Shown here piece by piece: positions 22,873-31,415 of a stretch of DNA of 64,000 bases. The stretch covers positions 56,907 through 120,906 of the forward strand of contig JAGOAS010000012.1 of the NCBI GenBank assembly GCA_017983795.1. Direction: 5' to 3'. The position numbers and the translations under genes are program-made. Below the pieces are notes generated by a model, which worked only from the letters and a program-made list of their open reading frames with translations, was not told the origin of the DNA and ran no database searches. Position 1 is the first letter of the stretch; the number at the start of each line of letters is the position of its first letter. This DNA is from Piscinibacter sp. (GTDB lineage: Bacteria > Pseudomonadota > Gammaproteobacteria > Burkholderiales > Burkholderiaceae_C).

Positions 22873-23490
22873 CTAGGGGGCCGAAGCCGCGCGCTGGCGC
22901 GCCTGCTCGCGCGCGTACTGGGCTTCGAAGCTGCGCTTGGCGCGGATGTAGTGGTTGGCGCACTCGAGCGTGCCGGCCTCGGCGCAGCCCGGCGGCTTGC
23001 GGTAGCTAGCGGCGAAGGCGCGTTCCATCCGCTCGGCATCGCTGAGCGTGGCGCGCCGTGATTCTTCGGCGAGGCGCTGCTCCTCGCGCAGGCGCTCGAC
23101 GCGTGCACGCTCCTCCTCGGCGGCGAGGCGCTGGCGCTCCGCGGCGGCACGCTGCTCGGCCTCGATCTGCTGCTGGCGCTCCAGCGCAAGGCGATCGATC
23201 TCTTCCTGCGCGGCACGCGCATTGGCCTCGGCGCTGACGCGCGCGTTCCACTTGACGTAGGCCGCCGCGATGGCGGTGGCGATCAGCACGCCGAGGATCA
23301 CCGCGATCGCGAACTGCAGCGGCAGCGGCACGTCGATCGCGTCCCAGCGGCGCCGGCGCTTGGGCACGTAGGGCATGCGCTTGAAGGGCGTCGCCGCCGC
23401 CACCGCGATCGGCTTGGCCGGCTCGGTGCGCGGCCCGTTCTCGGCAGCCTGGGGCTCGGTGGGCGCGGCGTCGGAGGGCTTGTCGCTCAT
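22873..23490 (-). CDS. Membrane-anchored coiled-coil protein, unknown function
   Basis: The 205-residue protein begins at ATG 23490 (MSDKPSDAAPTEPQAAENGP), has a basic patch KRRRRWD, one transmembrane helix (about 75-95, FAIAVILGVLIATAIAAAYV) and a long Glu/Arg/Ala coiled coil (about 100-160). It ends with a short domain containing two cysteines (PPGCAEAGTLECANHYIRAK) that could form a disulfide if it is periplasmic. The architecture recalls TolA-like or division-associated anchors, but there is no recognisable family signature. It stands alone next to tRNA-Ser. Confidence 0.65.
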   Translation of the reverse strand: MSDKPSDAAPTEPQAAENGPRTEPAKPIAVAAATPFKRMPYVPKRRRRWDAIDVPLPLQFAIAVILGVLIATAIAAAYVKWNARVSAEANARAAQEEIDRLALERQQQIEAEQRAAAERQRLAAEEERARVERLREEQRLAEESRRATLSDAERMERAFAASYRKPPGCAEAGTLECANHYIRAKRSFEAQYAREQARQRAASAP

Positions 23491-23605
23491 CGCCGCGAGT
23501 CTATGCCGGCACGGGCGGGCGCGAACGCGGGCTTGCAGCTCCAATCGCAACAAGCTGCGAGCGGCGGAGCGGCGATCAGGCGGAGGGGGAAGGGCGGGGA
23601 GGGAG

Positions 23606-23696
23606 TGGCGGAGAGAGCGGGATTCGAACCCGCGGTGGGCTGTTAACCCACACACGCTTTCCAGGCGTGCGACTTAAACCACTCATCCATCTCTCC
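23606..23696 (-). tRNA. tRNA-Ser (anticodon GGA)
   Basis: On the minus strand the acceptor arms GGAGAGA (23696-23690) and TCTCTCC (23616-23610) pair perfectly. The anticodon stem CACGC/GCGTG holds the loop CTGGAAA, giving anticodon GGA. A long variable arm (TGTGGGTTAACAGCCCAC) marks it as class II, the T arm has GGTTCGAATCC, and CCA is encoded (23608-23606). A TAAACT -10-like box lies at 23712-23707. The gene sits 37 bp downstream of the band-7 protein gene on the same strand. Confidence 0.97.
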
Positions 23697-23733
23697 GGAG
23701 CGCGCGAGTTTAGCCGATCGCGCACTGCCGACT

Positions 23734-24651
23734 TCAGTTCGCGCCCGGCGCCTTGCCCTTGAGCAAGGCCATGGCCGTGCCGATCAGCGCTGACACTTCG
23801 CCCATGTGGCCGGGCACGATCATGGTGTTGTTCTTCTGCGCGAGCTGGCCGTAGGCCTCGACCGCCTTCTCGGCCACCTTGAGCTGCACCGCCTGGTCGC
23901 CGCCGGGCGACTGGATGGCCGCGGCGATCTTGCGGATGGCGTCGGACGTGGCATCGGCCACGGCGGTGATCGCCGCGGCCTCGCCCTGCGCCTTGTTGAT
24001 CTCGGCCTGGCGTTCGCCCTCGGAGCGAGCGATCGAGGCCTCGCGCTCGCCGGTGGCGATATTGATCTGCTCCTGCTTGCGGCCTTCGGAGGCGGCGATC
24101 AGCGCGCGCTTCTCGCGCTCGGCGGTGATCTGCGCCTGCATCGCGCGCAGGATCTCGGCCGGCGGCGTCAGGTCCTTGATCTCGTAGCGCAGCACCTTGA
24201 CGCCCCAGTTGGAGGCTGCGTCGTCGAGCGCGCTGATCACCGAGGCATTGATGGCGTCGCGTTCCTCGAAGGTCTTGTCGAGCTCCATCTTGCCGATCAC
24301 CGAGCGCAGCAGCGTCTGCGCCAGCTGCGTGATCGCGACCACATAGTTGCTCGAGCCGTAGCTCGCGCGCATCGGGTCGGTGATCTGGAAATAGATGATG
24401 CCGTCGACCTGCAGCTGGGTGTTGTCCTTGGTGATGCAGACCTGGCTGGGCACGTCCAGCGGCACTTCCTTGAGCGAATGCTTGTAGGCCACGCGCTCGA
24501 TGAAGGGCACGACGAACTTGAGGCCCGGCGTCAGCGTGCGGTCGTACTTGCCGAGCCGCTCGACCACCCAGGCATGCTGCTGCGGCACGATCTTGAAGGT
24601 GCGGACGATGAAGATGCCGGCGATGACCGCGAGGATCAGGGCGATTTCCAT
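23734..24651 (-). CDS. SPFH/band 7 membrane protein (QmcA/paraslipin-like)
   Basis: The 305-residue protein has an N-terminal membrane anchor (MEIALILAVIAGIFIV) and the SPFH region (VPQQHAWVVERLGKYDRTL, then GLKFVVPFIERVAYK). It continues with the paraslipin core (VISALDDAASNWGVKVLRYE), a long Ala/Glu-rich coiled coil, and a tail containing NNTMIVPGHMGEV. Members scaffold membrane microdomains and often modulate proteases. It lies 24 bp downstream of an NfeD-type gene, which is the usual paired arrangement. Confidence 0.9.
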   Translation of the reverse strand: MEIALILAVIAGIFIVRTFKIVPQQHAWVVERLGKYDRTLTPGLKFVVPFIERVAYKHSLKEVPLDVPSQVCITKDNTQLQVDGIIYFQITDPMRASYGSSNYVVAITQLAQTLLRSVIGKMELDKTFEERDAINASVISALDDAASNWGVKVLRYEIKDLTPPAEILRAMQAQITAEREKRALIAASEGRKQEQINIATGEREASIARSEGERQAEINKAQGEAAAITAVADATSDAIRKIAAAIQSPGGDQAVQLKVAEKAVEAYGQLAQKNNTMIVPGHMGEVSALIGTAMALLKGKAPGAN

Positions 24652-24675
24652 GAGGGAGCCTTGGTTGCGGAAAGA

Positions 24676-25113
24676 TCAGTGGGAGGCCGGCGCGAGCACC
24701 AGCCAGTTGCCTTCGACGGCGGCGACGCGATGCTCGCCGGCCACGCGCGCGGCGCCCGGCGCGAGCCGTGCCGTCCACTGCGTGCCGCGGTAACTCACGC
24801 GCGCCGTGCCGTCGCTGCCCCAGGCCTCGACCTGCACGCGCTCGCCGATGTCGAGGTTGACGTCGCGGTTGCTTTCGACGGGGGCCGACTGGGGATGCTG
24901 GAAGCGCTTCCAGTGCCACAGCGCGGTGGCGGCGGCGCCGACGATGGCCGCCGCAGCCACCTGCCCGCTCGCGGCCAGGCCCAGGTGCGCAGCGAGCGCG
25001 CCTGCCGCCAGGCCGAGCGCGATCATCAGCAGGTAGAAGGTTCCGGTGGCCAGCTCGGCCGCGACCGCGACGCCGGCAGCCACCCACCACAGCGTGGCGG
25101 CAGACAGTTCCAT
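24676..25113 (-). CDS. NfeD-like membrane protein with C-terminal OB-type domain
   Basis: This 145-residue short NfeD has transmembrane helices covering about residues 1-70 (LWWVAAGVAVAAELATGTFY and onward), then a soluble beta-rich OB-fold domain (IGERVQVEAWGSDGTARVSYR). Short NfeD proteins partner with SPFH proteins such as the one downstream. ATG 25113 is preceded by GAGGAGGAA, so it is preferred over the longer open frame. Confidence 0.88.
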   Translation of the reverse strand: MELSAATLWWVAAGVAVAAELATGTFYLLMIALGLAAGALAAHLGLAASGQVAAAAIVGAAATALWHWKRFQHPQSAPVESNRDVNLDIGERVQVEAWGSDGTARVSYRGTQWTARLAPGAARVAGEHRVAAVEGNWLVLAPASH

Positions 25114-25207
25114 GCATTCCTCCTCGAAGCCTGACGGGGGCAGTGTACGGTCAGCGCGAGGCCCTACACTTCGCGCTCTCCGATTTCCGACCGGCCCGAG
25201 GCACCCC

Positions 25208-27475
25208 ATGCTGCGCTTCAGCTTTCCCATCGTCATCATCGACGAGGACTACCGCTCCGAGAACGCTTCCGGGCTCGGCATCCGGGCGCTCGCGCAGGCG
25301 ATCGAGAAGGAGGGCTTCGAGGTGCTGGGCGCCACGAGCTACGGCGACCTGAGCCAGTTCGCGCAACAGCAGAGCCGCGCCAGCGCCTTCATCCTGTCGA
25401 TCGACGACGAGGAGTTCACGCCCGGCCCCGAGCTCGACCCGGCGGTCGTGAACCTGCGCAAGTTCATCAGCGAGATCCGCTTCCGCAACGCCGAGATCCC
25501 GATCTACATCTACGGCGAGACGCGCACCTCGCAGCACCTGCCCAACGACATCCTGCGCGAGCTGCACGGCTTCATCCACATGTTCGAGGACACGCCGGAG
25601 TTCGTGGCGCGCCACATCATCCGCGAGGCCAAGAGCTACCTCGACGGCCTGGCGCCGCCGTTCTTCCGCGCGCTGGTCGACTACGCGCAGGACGGTTCGT
25701 ACTCATGGCACTGCCCGGGGCACAGCGGCGGCGTGGCCTTCCTGAAGAGCCCGGTGGGGCGCATGTTCCACCAGTTCTTCGGCGAGACCATGCTGCGCGC
25801 CGACGTCTGCAACGCGGTGGACGAACTCGGCCAGCTGCTCGACCACACCGGCCCGGTGGCGGCCTCGGAGCGCAGCGCGGCGCGCATCTTCAACGCCGAC
25901 CACTGCTTCTTCGTCACCAACGGCACCAGCACCAGCAACAAGATGGTGTGGCACCACACGGTGGCGCCGGGCGACGTGGTGGTGGTGGATCGCAACTGCC
26001 ACAAGTCCATCCTGCACTCGATCATCATGACCGGCGCGGTGCCGGTATTCCTGCCGCCGACGCGCAACCACTACGGCATCATCGGCCCGATCCCCGAGCG
26101 CGAATTCACGCCCGAGGCCATCCAGCGCAAGATCGCCGCCAACCCGTTGCTGGCCGGCGTCGACCCGAAGACGGTCAAGCCGCGCATCCTGACGCTGACG
26201 CAGAGCACCTACGACGGCGTGCTCTACAACACCGAGACCATCAAGCACTCGCTCGACGGCTACATCGACACGCTGCACTTCGACGAGGCCTGGCTGCCGC
26301 ACGCGGCCTTCCACGAGTTCTACGCGAACTTCCACGCGATGGGCAAGAACCGCGAGCGGCCCAAGAACCAGCTCGTATTCGCCACGCAGTCGACCCACAA
26401 GCTGCTCGCCGGCCTCAGCCAGGCCTCGCAGGTGCTGGTGCAGGACGCGGTCAACCAGAAGCTCGACCGCCACCTCTTCAACGAGGCCTACCTGATGCAC
26501 ACCTCGACCAGCCCGCAGTACGCGATCATCGCCAGCTGCGACGTGGCCGCGGCGATGATGGAAGCGCCCGGCGGCACCGCGCTGGTGGAGGAGAGCATCC
26601 TCGAGGCGCTCGACTTCCGCCGCGCCATGCGCAAGGTCGAGAAGGACTACGGCCACAAGGACTGGTGGTTCAAGGTCTGGGGGCCCGACAAGCTGGCCGC
26701 CTCCGGCATCGGCAACCGTGACGACTGGATGCTGCGCGCCGGCGAGAAGTGGCACGGCTTCGGCGATCTGGCCGAAGGCTTCAACCTGCTCGACCCGATC
26801 AAGAGCACCATCATCACGCCGGGGCTGGACGTGACGGGCAAGTTCGCCAAGACCGGCATCCCGGCGTCCATCGTCACCAAGTTCCTCGCCGAGCACGGCG
26901 TGGTGGTGGAGAAGACAGGGCTCTACTCGTTCTTCATCATGTTCACCATCGGCATCACCAAGGGCCGCTGGAATACGCTGCTGACGGCGCTGCAGCAGTT
27001 CAAGGACGACTACGCGCGCAACCAGCCGATGTGGAAGATCCTGCCGGAGTTCTGCGCCCAGCACCCGCGCTACGAGCGCATGGGCCTGCGCGACCTGTGC
27101 CAGAGCATCCACGAGACCTACGCCAAGGGCGACATCGCGCGGCTCACCACCGAGATGTACCTGTCCGACCTGCACCCGGCGATGAAGCCGAGCGACGCCT
27201 ACGCGCACATCGCGCAGCGCCGCACCGAGCGCGTCGAGGTCGATGCGCTGGAGGGCCGCGTGACCACCGCGCTGCTGACGCCGTACCCGCCGGGCATCCC
27301 GCTCCTGATCCCGGGCGAGCGCTTCAACCGCAAGATCGTCGACTACCTCAAGTTCACGCGCGAGTTCAATGCCGCCTTCCCCGGCTTCGCGACCGACGTG
27401 CACGGCCTGGTGTCCGACGACGAGGCGCCGGCCGGCACGCCGAAGCGCTACTACGTGGATTGCGTGAAGAGCTGA
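25208..27475 (+). CDS. Orn/Lys/Arg decarboxylase (PLP-dependent, biodegradative type)
   Basis: The 755-residue enzyme has an N-terminal response-regulator-like wing domain (IVIIDEDYRSENASGLG), the PLP core with the Schiff-base lysine in TQSTHKLLAGLSQ (K398), and the large C-terminal domain. Sequence and size match the Burkholderiales group usually annotated arginine/lysine/ornithine decarboxylase, producing agmatine, cadaverine or putrescine. Substrate choice is not readable by eye. No antiporter lies beside it, which argues against a simple acid-resistance pair. A polyamine catabolic operon lies 28 kb away. Its stop is only one base from that of the convergent fusion gene. Confidence 0.88.
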   Translation: MLRFSFPIVIIDEDYRSENASGLGIRALAQAIEKEGFEVLGATSYGDLSQFAQQQSRASAFILSIDDEEFTPGPELDPAVVNLRKFISEIRFRNAEIPIYIYGETRTSQHLPNDILRELHGFIHMFEDTPEFVARHIIREAKSYLDGLAPPFFRALVDYAQDGSYSWHCPGHSGGVAFLKSPVGRMFHQFFGETMLRADVCNAVDELGQLLDHTGPVAASERSAARIFNADHCFFVTNGTSTSNKMVWHHTVAPGDVVVVDRNCHKSILHSIIMTGAVPVFLPPTRNHYGIIGPIPEREFTPEAIQRKIAANPLLAGVDPKTVKPRILTLTQSTYDGVLYNTETIKHSLDGYIDTLHFDEAWLPHAAFHEFYANFHAMGKNRERPKNQLVFATQSTHKLLAGLSQASQVLVQDAVNQKLDRHLFNEAYLMHTSTSPQYAIIASCDVAAAMMEAPGGTALVEESILEALDFRRAMRKVEKDYGHKDWWFKVWGPDKLAASGIGNRDDWMLRAGEKWHGFGDLAEGFNLLDPIKSTIITPGLDVTGKFAKTGIPASIVTKFLAEHGVVVEKTGLYSFFIMFTIGITKGRWNTLLTALQQFKDDYARNQPMWKILPEFCAQHPRYERMGLRDLCQSIHETYAKGDIARLTTEMYLSDLHPAMKPSDAYAHIAQRRTERVEVDALEGRVTTALLTPYPPGIPLLIPGERFNRKIVDYLKFTREFNAAFPGFATDVHGLVSDDEAPAGTPKRYYVDCVKS

Positions 27476-27476
27476 A

Positions 27477-29333
27477 TCAGGTGATGTGCGAGATCAGCAC
27501 GCCCGGCGCGGGCTGCACCTGACCCTCGGCCGAGCCGGGCTGCGCGCTGGGCGGCGTGGCCAGCGCGCTGACGCCGGCGCGGCGCACGGCGAGGCCGACC
27601 GAGAGCATGTCCACCACCAGCAGGTGGAGGATGCGCGAGATCATCGAGACGAAGGTGGTCACGTCCTCGCTGTGCTCGACCGGGATGCACACCGTGGCGC
27701 GGCGCGCCAGCGGCGACTGGCCGGCGGTGATCGCGATCACCGCGGCGCCGCGCTCCACCGCCAGGCCGGCGGCGCGCGCCAGTTCGGGCGGCTGGCCGGA
27801 GCTGGAGACGAACACCGCCACGTCGTCCGGGCCGAGCAGTTCGGAGGCCATCGCGAGCATCGAGCCATCCGTGTGCGCCACCGAGGGGATGCGGAAGCGG
27901 AACAGCTTGTGCTGCGCATCCAGCGCCACCACCGCCGAGTTGCCCATGGCGTAGAACTCGACGCGCTTGGCGCGGCGCAGCAGTTCGATGGCGCGGTCCA
28001 CCGCCTCGACGTTGAGCGTCTCGCGGAACTGCATGATCGCCGAGATGGTGTTGTCCAGCACCTTGGCGGCGAGGTCGCCGGTGCTGTCCTGGCGGCGCAC
28101 CTGGCTGCGCTGCACCGGCAGCGTGCCGGTCAGGCCCGAGCCGAGCTTGAGCTTGAAGTCGGCCAGGCCCTGGAAGCCGAGCGAGCGGCAGAAGCGGATC
28201 ACCGTCGGCTGGCTGACCTCGGCGCCCTGCGCGATCAGCGCGATCGGGTCGTTCAGCGCGGTGCGCGGGTTGTCGAGCACGAAGTTGGCGACGCGGCGCT
28301 CGGCCGGCGAGAGCGACTCGCGCGCCGCGCGCACGCGCTCGAGCAGCGGGTTGCCGCCTTCCTGGTCGGGCACGTGGTCGGCCAGCAGCGAGCTGACGCC
28401 GTGGAAGGCCGGGTTCTCGGCCGTCAGCACGTAGGTCGGGATGCGCGCCACGAAGCTGCTGAAGCGGCCCTTGGCCTCGAAACGCTCGCGGAAGGGCGAG
28501 CGGTCGAACAGCGTGCCGAGCCGCGGCACGATGCCGCCGCCGACGTAGATGCCGCCGGTGGCGCCGAGCGTCAGCGCGAGGTCGGAGGCCATCGCGCCGA
28601 GCATGCCGCAGAAACACTCGATGGTCTCGGTGCACACCTTGTCGCCGCCGGCCAGCGCGCGGCGCACGATCTCCGCGGTGGCCAGGTGCGGCTCGGCGCC
28701 GGCCTGGTCCTGCGCCAGCGCGTGGTAGATCAGTTCCAGCCCCGGCCCGGAGAGCAGCCGCTCGGCCGAGACGCGCGGCATGGTCTTCCACGCGAACTGC
28801 AGGATGCGCAGCTCGCGCTCGTCGCTGGGCGCGAAGTTGACGTGGCCGCCTTCGGTGGCCAGCGTCACCCAGCGGTCGCCGCTCGGGATCAGGCCCGAGA
28901 CGCCCAGGCCCGTGCCCGGGCCGATCAGCCCGATCACGCCGTTGCTCTGCGGCTCGCCGCCGCCGACCTGGTGGCGCCCCTCCGCGCCCAGGCGCGGCAG
29001 CGACATCGCCAGCGCGGTGAAGTTGTTCACCACCAGCAACGTGGTGAGGTCGAGCTGGCGCTGCGCCTCCTGGATGGAGAAGGCCCAGTCGCGGTTGGTC
29101 ATGCGCACCCAGTCGCCTTCGATCGGGTTGGCGATGGCCACCGCGCCGTGGCGCGGGTGGATGCCTTGCGGCAGGCTGTCGAGATAGGCCTGCACCACCG
29201 CGGTGAAGCCGGGGTAGTCGGCGCAGGGCAGCACCGCGACATGCTCGAAGCGCCCCGGCACACGCTCGATGCAGAAGCGGGCATAGGTGGCGCCGATGTC
29301 GGCGAGCAGGCGCGGATCGGCGTGCGGTGTCAT
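27477..29333 (-). CDS. Glucokinase-like/RpiR (HexR-type) fusion regulator with degenerate kinase site
   Basis: The 618-residue protein joins an N-terminal glucokinase domain (about 1-325) to an RpiR-type helix-turn-helix (about 335-400, SPAERRVANFVLDNPRTALN and VSQPTVIRFCRSLGF) and a SIS sugar-phosphate-binding domain (about 445-600, VFVSSSGQPPELAR). Burkholderia has the same fusion as a bifunctional glucokinase/regulator. Here the phosphate loop reads ADIGATYARF (11-20) instead of DIGGTNARF. The catalytic Asp is Asn104 (VVNNF instead of INDF), while the sugar-binding E161, H164 and E191 positions are kept. Seen: these substitutions. Inferred: a sugar-binding pseudokinase sensor controlling the maltodextrin operon. 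It overlaps the amylase gene by ATGA. Confidence 0.9.
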   Translation of the reverse strand: MTPHADPRLLADIGATYARFCIERVPGRFEHVAVLPCADYPGFTAVVQAYLDSLPQGIHPRHGAVAIANPIEGDWVRMTNRDWAFSIQEAQRQLDLTTLLVVNNFTALAMSLPRLGAEGRHQVGGGEPQSNGVIGLIGPGTGLGVSGLIPSGDRWVTLATEGGHVNFAPSDERELRILQFAWKTMPRVSAERLLSGPGLELIYHALAQDQAGAEPHLATAEIVRRALAGGDKVCTETIECFCGMLGAMASDLALTLGATGGIYVGGGIVPRLGTLFDRSPFRERFEAKGRFSSFVARIPTYVLTAENPAFHGVSSLLADHVPDQEGGNPLLERVRAARESLSPAERRVANFVLDNPRTALNDPIALIAQGAEVSQPTVIRFCRSLGFQGLADFKLKLGSGLTGTLPVQRSQVRRQDSTGDLAAKVLDNTISAIMQFRETLNVEAVDRAIELLRRAKRVEFYAMGNSAVVALDAQHKLFRFRIPSVAHTDGSMLAMASELLGPDDVAVFVSSSGQPPELARAAGLAVERGAAVIAITAGQSPLARRATVCIPVEHSEDVTTFVSMISRILHLLVVDMLSVGLAVRRAGVSALATPPSAQPGSAEGQVQPAPGVLISHIT

Positions 29334-30940
29334 GTCGGCTTCTTCTTCAGCACCAGCACCTGTTGCGGTGCGAGCTTGACGGCATTGGCGGCGCCGAACG
29401 GCGAGGCCGCGCCTGATGGAAACACCGGCTGCCAGTCGGCCGCCTTGAAGCCGGCGGGCAGGGCGTGCGTGGCGGGCGCCCGCGCGTAGTTGATCAGCAC
29501 CAGCAGCGTCGCCCCCTCGTGCTCGCGCAGGAAGGCGAATACCGGCTGGTCGCGCACCGACAGCGCCGTGAAGCTGCCCAGGGCCAGCGCCGGCTCGGCG
29601 TTGCGCAGCGCGATCAGGCCGCGGTACCAGGTCAGCAGCGAGCGCGGATCGTCCTGCTCGGCGGCGACGTTGTGCGTGCGCCAGTTCGCCACGTTGGCGC
29701 GGAACGGTTTGTCCGCCGTGGTGAAGCCGGCGTTGCGCTCGCCGCTCCAGCTCATCGGCCCGCGCAGCGACTGGTCGGCATTGGCCACCGGCGCCGAGAG
29801 GCCGAGGCCGATCTCCTCGCCGTAGTAGATGAAGGGAATGCCCGGCAGCGTCAGCAGCGTGGCGGCGGCGGCGCGGTAGCCGCCTTCGTCGCCCTCGAAC
29901 TGCCGCGCCAGGCGCGCGCCGGCGAAGTAGTCGTGGTTGGCCAGCAGGGTCGCCATCTGCGCCACCGGCAGCTTGCGCAGGCTGTACAGCACGTCGTCGC
30001 GCAGGCGGCCGAGCTTGGCGCTGGCGACGATGTGCTTCTGCAGCCCGAAGGCGAAGGCCGAGCCGCAGGACTCGGGCGTGGCGAAGGGCGCCGGGTCGCT
30101 GGGCGACTCGCACACCATGTACTTCTCGCCGTAGCTTGCCAGCAGCGTCTGCACGCGCTTGAGCAGCTGATGGTTCTCCGGCTGGTTCTCCCAGGCGGCG
30201 GCGCTGTTCTCGAACAGCACGCCCACCGCGTCGAAGCGGAAGCCGTCGACGCCGCGGTTCAGCCAGAAGCGCAGGTTGTCGAGGTGGAAGTCGACCACCT
30301 TCGGGTTGCGCAGGTTGAAGTCGGGCATGCCGGCATCGAACACCGCGTAGTACCAGCGCTGGTTGCCTTCGCGCCAGGGATCGCCGGCGAAGGTGTTCCA
30401 GCCGCGGGGCTTGTCGTCGGCCCAGATGAACCAGTCGGCGAAGGGCGACTTGCGGCTGTCGTAGGCGCTCTCGAAGATCGGGTGCGCCGCGGCCGCGTGG
30501 TTCATCACATAGTCGAGGATGACCGCGATGCCGCGTTGGTGCGCCTCGGCGATGAAGCGATCGAAATCGGCCAGCGTGCCGTAGGCGGGCTCGATGGCGC
30601 GGTAGTTGACGACCGCGTAGCCGTGGTCGTGGTCTTCGCTCTCGAAGACGGGCATCAGCCACAGGCCCTTGATGCCCAGGGCCTGCAGGTAGTCGAGCCG
30701 GCTTGTCAGGCCGGCCAGATCGCCGATGCCGTCGCCGTCGCTGTCCTGGTAGGCGCGCACCAGGATCTCCATGAATACGCCGCGCTGCGCCCAGCCGGCG
30801 GGCAGGGCGCTGGCCGGCGGCGCGGCCGCCACCGGGCCGACGTCGGCCGGCACCGGCTCGGCAGCCGGTGCGCAGTGCAGCGTGAGGCCGAGCGCCAGCG
30901 CGGCCAGCAGATGCCGCAACGACGACGGCAGCAGGTTCAC
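29330..30940 (-). CDS. Exported GH13 alpha-amylase family enzyme
   Basis: The 536-residue protein starts at a GTG overlapping the upstream stop (GTGA, 30937-30940), with a signal peptide (MNLLPSSLRHLLAALALGLT, cleavage near HCAPAA). GH13 motifs are DYVMNH (143-148), GVDGFRFDAVG (nucleophile D237), MVCESPSDP (acid/base E278) and LLANHDYF (H336, D337), plus DSDGDGIGDLAGL. The sequence around E278 is unusual for the family. It likely hydrolyses maltodextrins in the periplasm or outside, although oligo-1,6-glucosidase or transglycosylase activity is possible. The Cys at 23 is not in a canonical lipobox. The gene lies in the maltodextrin transport operon. Confidence 0.88.
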   Translation of the reverse strand: MNLLPSSLRHLLAALALGLTLHCAPAAEPVPADVGPVAAAPPASALPAGWAQRGVFMEILVRAYQDSDGDGIGDLAGLTSRLDYLQALGIKGLWLMPVFESEDHDHGYAVVNYRAIEPAYGTLADFDRFIAEAHQRGIAVILDYVMNHAAAAHPIFESAYDSRKSPFADWFIWADDKPRGWNTFAGDPWREGNQRWYYAVFDAGMPDFNLRNPKVVDFHLDNLRFWLNRGVDGFRFDAVGVLFENSAAAWENQPENHQLLKRVQTLLASYGEKYMVCESPSDPAPFATPESCGSAFAFGLQKHIVASAKLGRLRDDVLYSLRKLPVAQMATLLANHDYFAGARLARQFEGDEGGYRAAAATLLTLPGIPFIYYGEEIGLGLSAPVANADQSLRGPMSWSGERNAGFTTADKPFRANVANWRTHNVAAEQDDPRSLLTWYRGLIALRNAEPALALGSFTALSVRDQPVFAFLREHEGATLLVLINYARAPATHALPAGFKAADWQPVFPSGAASPFGAANAVKLAPQQVLVLKKKPT

Positions 30941-31368
30941 TTGCAGGGGTTCTCGGCGCGCGCCTTCTGGGCGTCTTCCAGCGAGGTGTAGATCTTGCGA
31001 TCGCCGTTGTTGACCCGGATCTCCTTGACGGTGTTGCCGTCGAAGGACATGTCGCGGCCGCCCTGGTCCTTGCTGTCGCCCTTGTGGACGATGTAGTTCA
31101 CCTTGCCCTTGCTGAACTCCTTGAAGTCGGCCTGGAAGAAGATGCCGAAGTCGTTCTTGCCGGTGGGCATCATCGGGTTCTGCCACTCGACGCCGGGCAG
31201 CGGAATGCCCGGGTCCTTCCACAGGTGCACGCCCCAGCCGTCGTAGTTGGCGTCGCAGCGGTTGTAGTTGATCTGCACCTTGCCTTCGGGTGGCGCGGCG
31301 CTGGCCAGCGCCGGGGCCAGCATGGCGGCGGCGATCAGGGCCTGGAGAACGAAGTTGGCTTTCTTCAT
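30937..31368 (-). CDS. Stand-alone secreted CBM41 (pullulanase-associated) starch-binding protein
   Basis: The 143-residue precursor has a signal peptide (MKKANFVLQALIAAAMLAPA, cleavage near ALASA). The mature part is a single CBM41/PUD-type module: VQINYNRCDANYDGWGVHLW with the alpha-glucan-binding tryptophans W45 and W50, then W62 and a later NYIVHKGDSKDQGG. CBM41 modules normally sit at the front of pullulanases; here the module is a separate gene coupled by GTGA to the downstream amylase. Two cysteines (38 and 142) could join the ends. It may capture maltodextrin for the enzyme or the porin. Confidence 0.85.
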   Translation of the reverse strand: MKKANFVLQALIAAAMLAPALASAAPPEGKVQINYNRCDANYDGWGVHLWKDPGIPLPGVEWQNPMMPTGKNDFGIFFQADFKEFSKGKVNYIVHKGDSKDQGGRDMSFDGNTVKEIRVNNGDRKIYTSLEDAQKARAENPCK

Positions 31369-31415
31369 GGGAATCCTCGTCGTCGGGTTGAGGGGAGGGA
31401 GAGGCTAGCAGGCGC

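Noticed and set aside
30870-30940. Lipoprotein signal in the amylase
   Set aside because: The residues before Cys23 (TLH) do not fit the lipobox, while a signal peptidase I site after APAA does.
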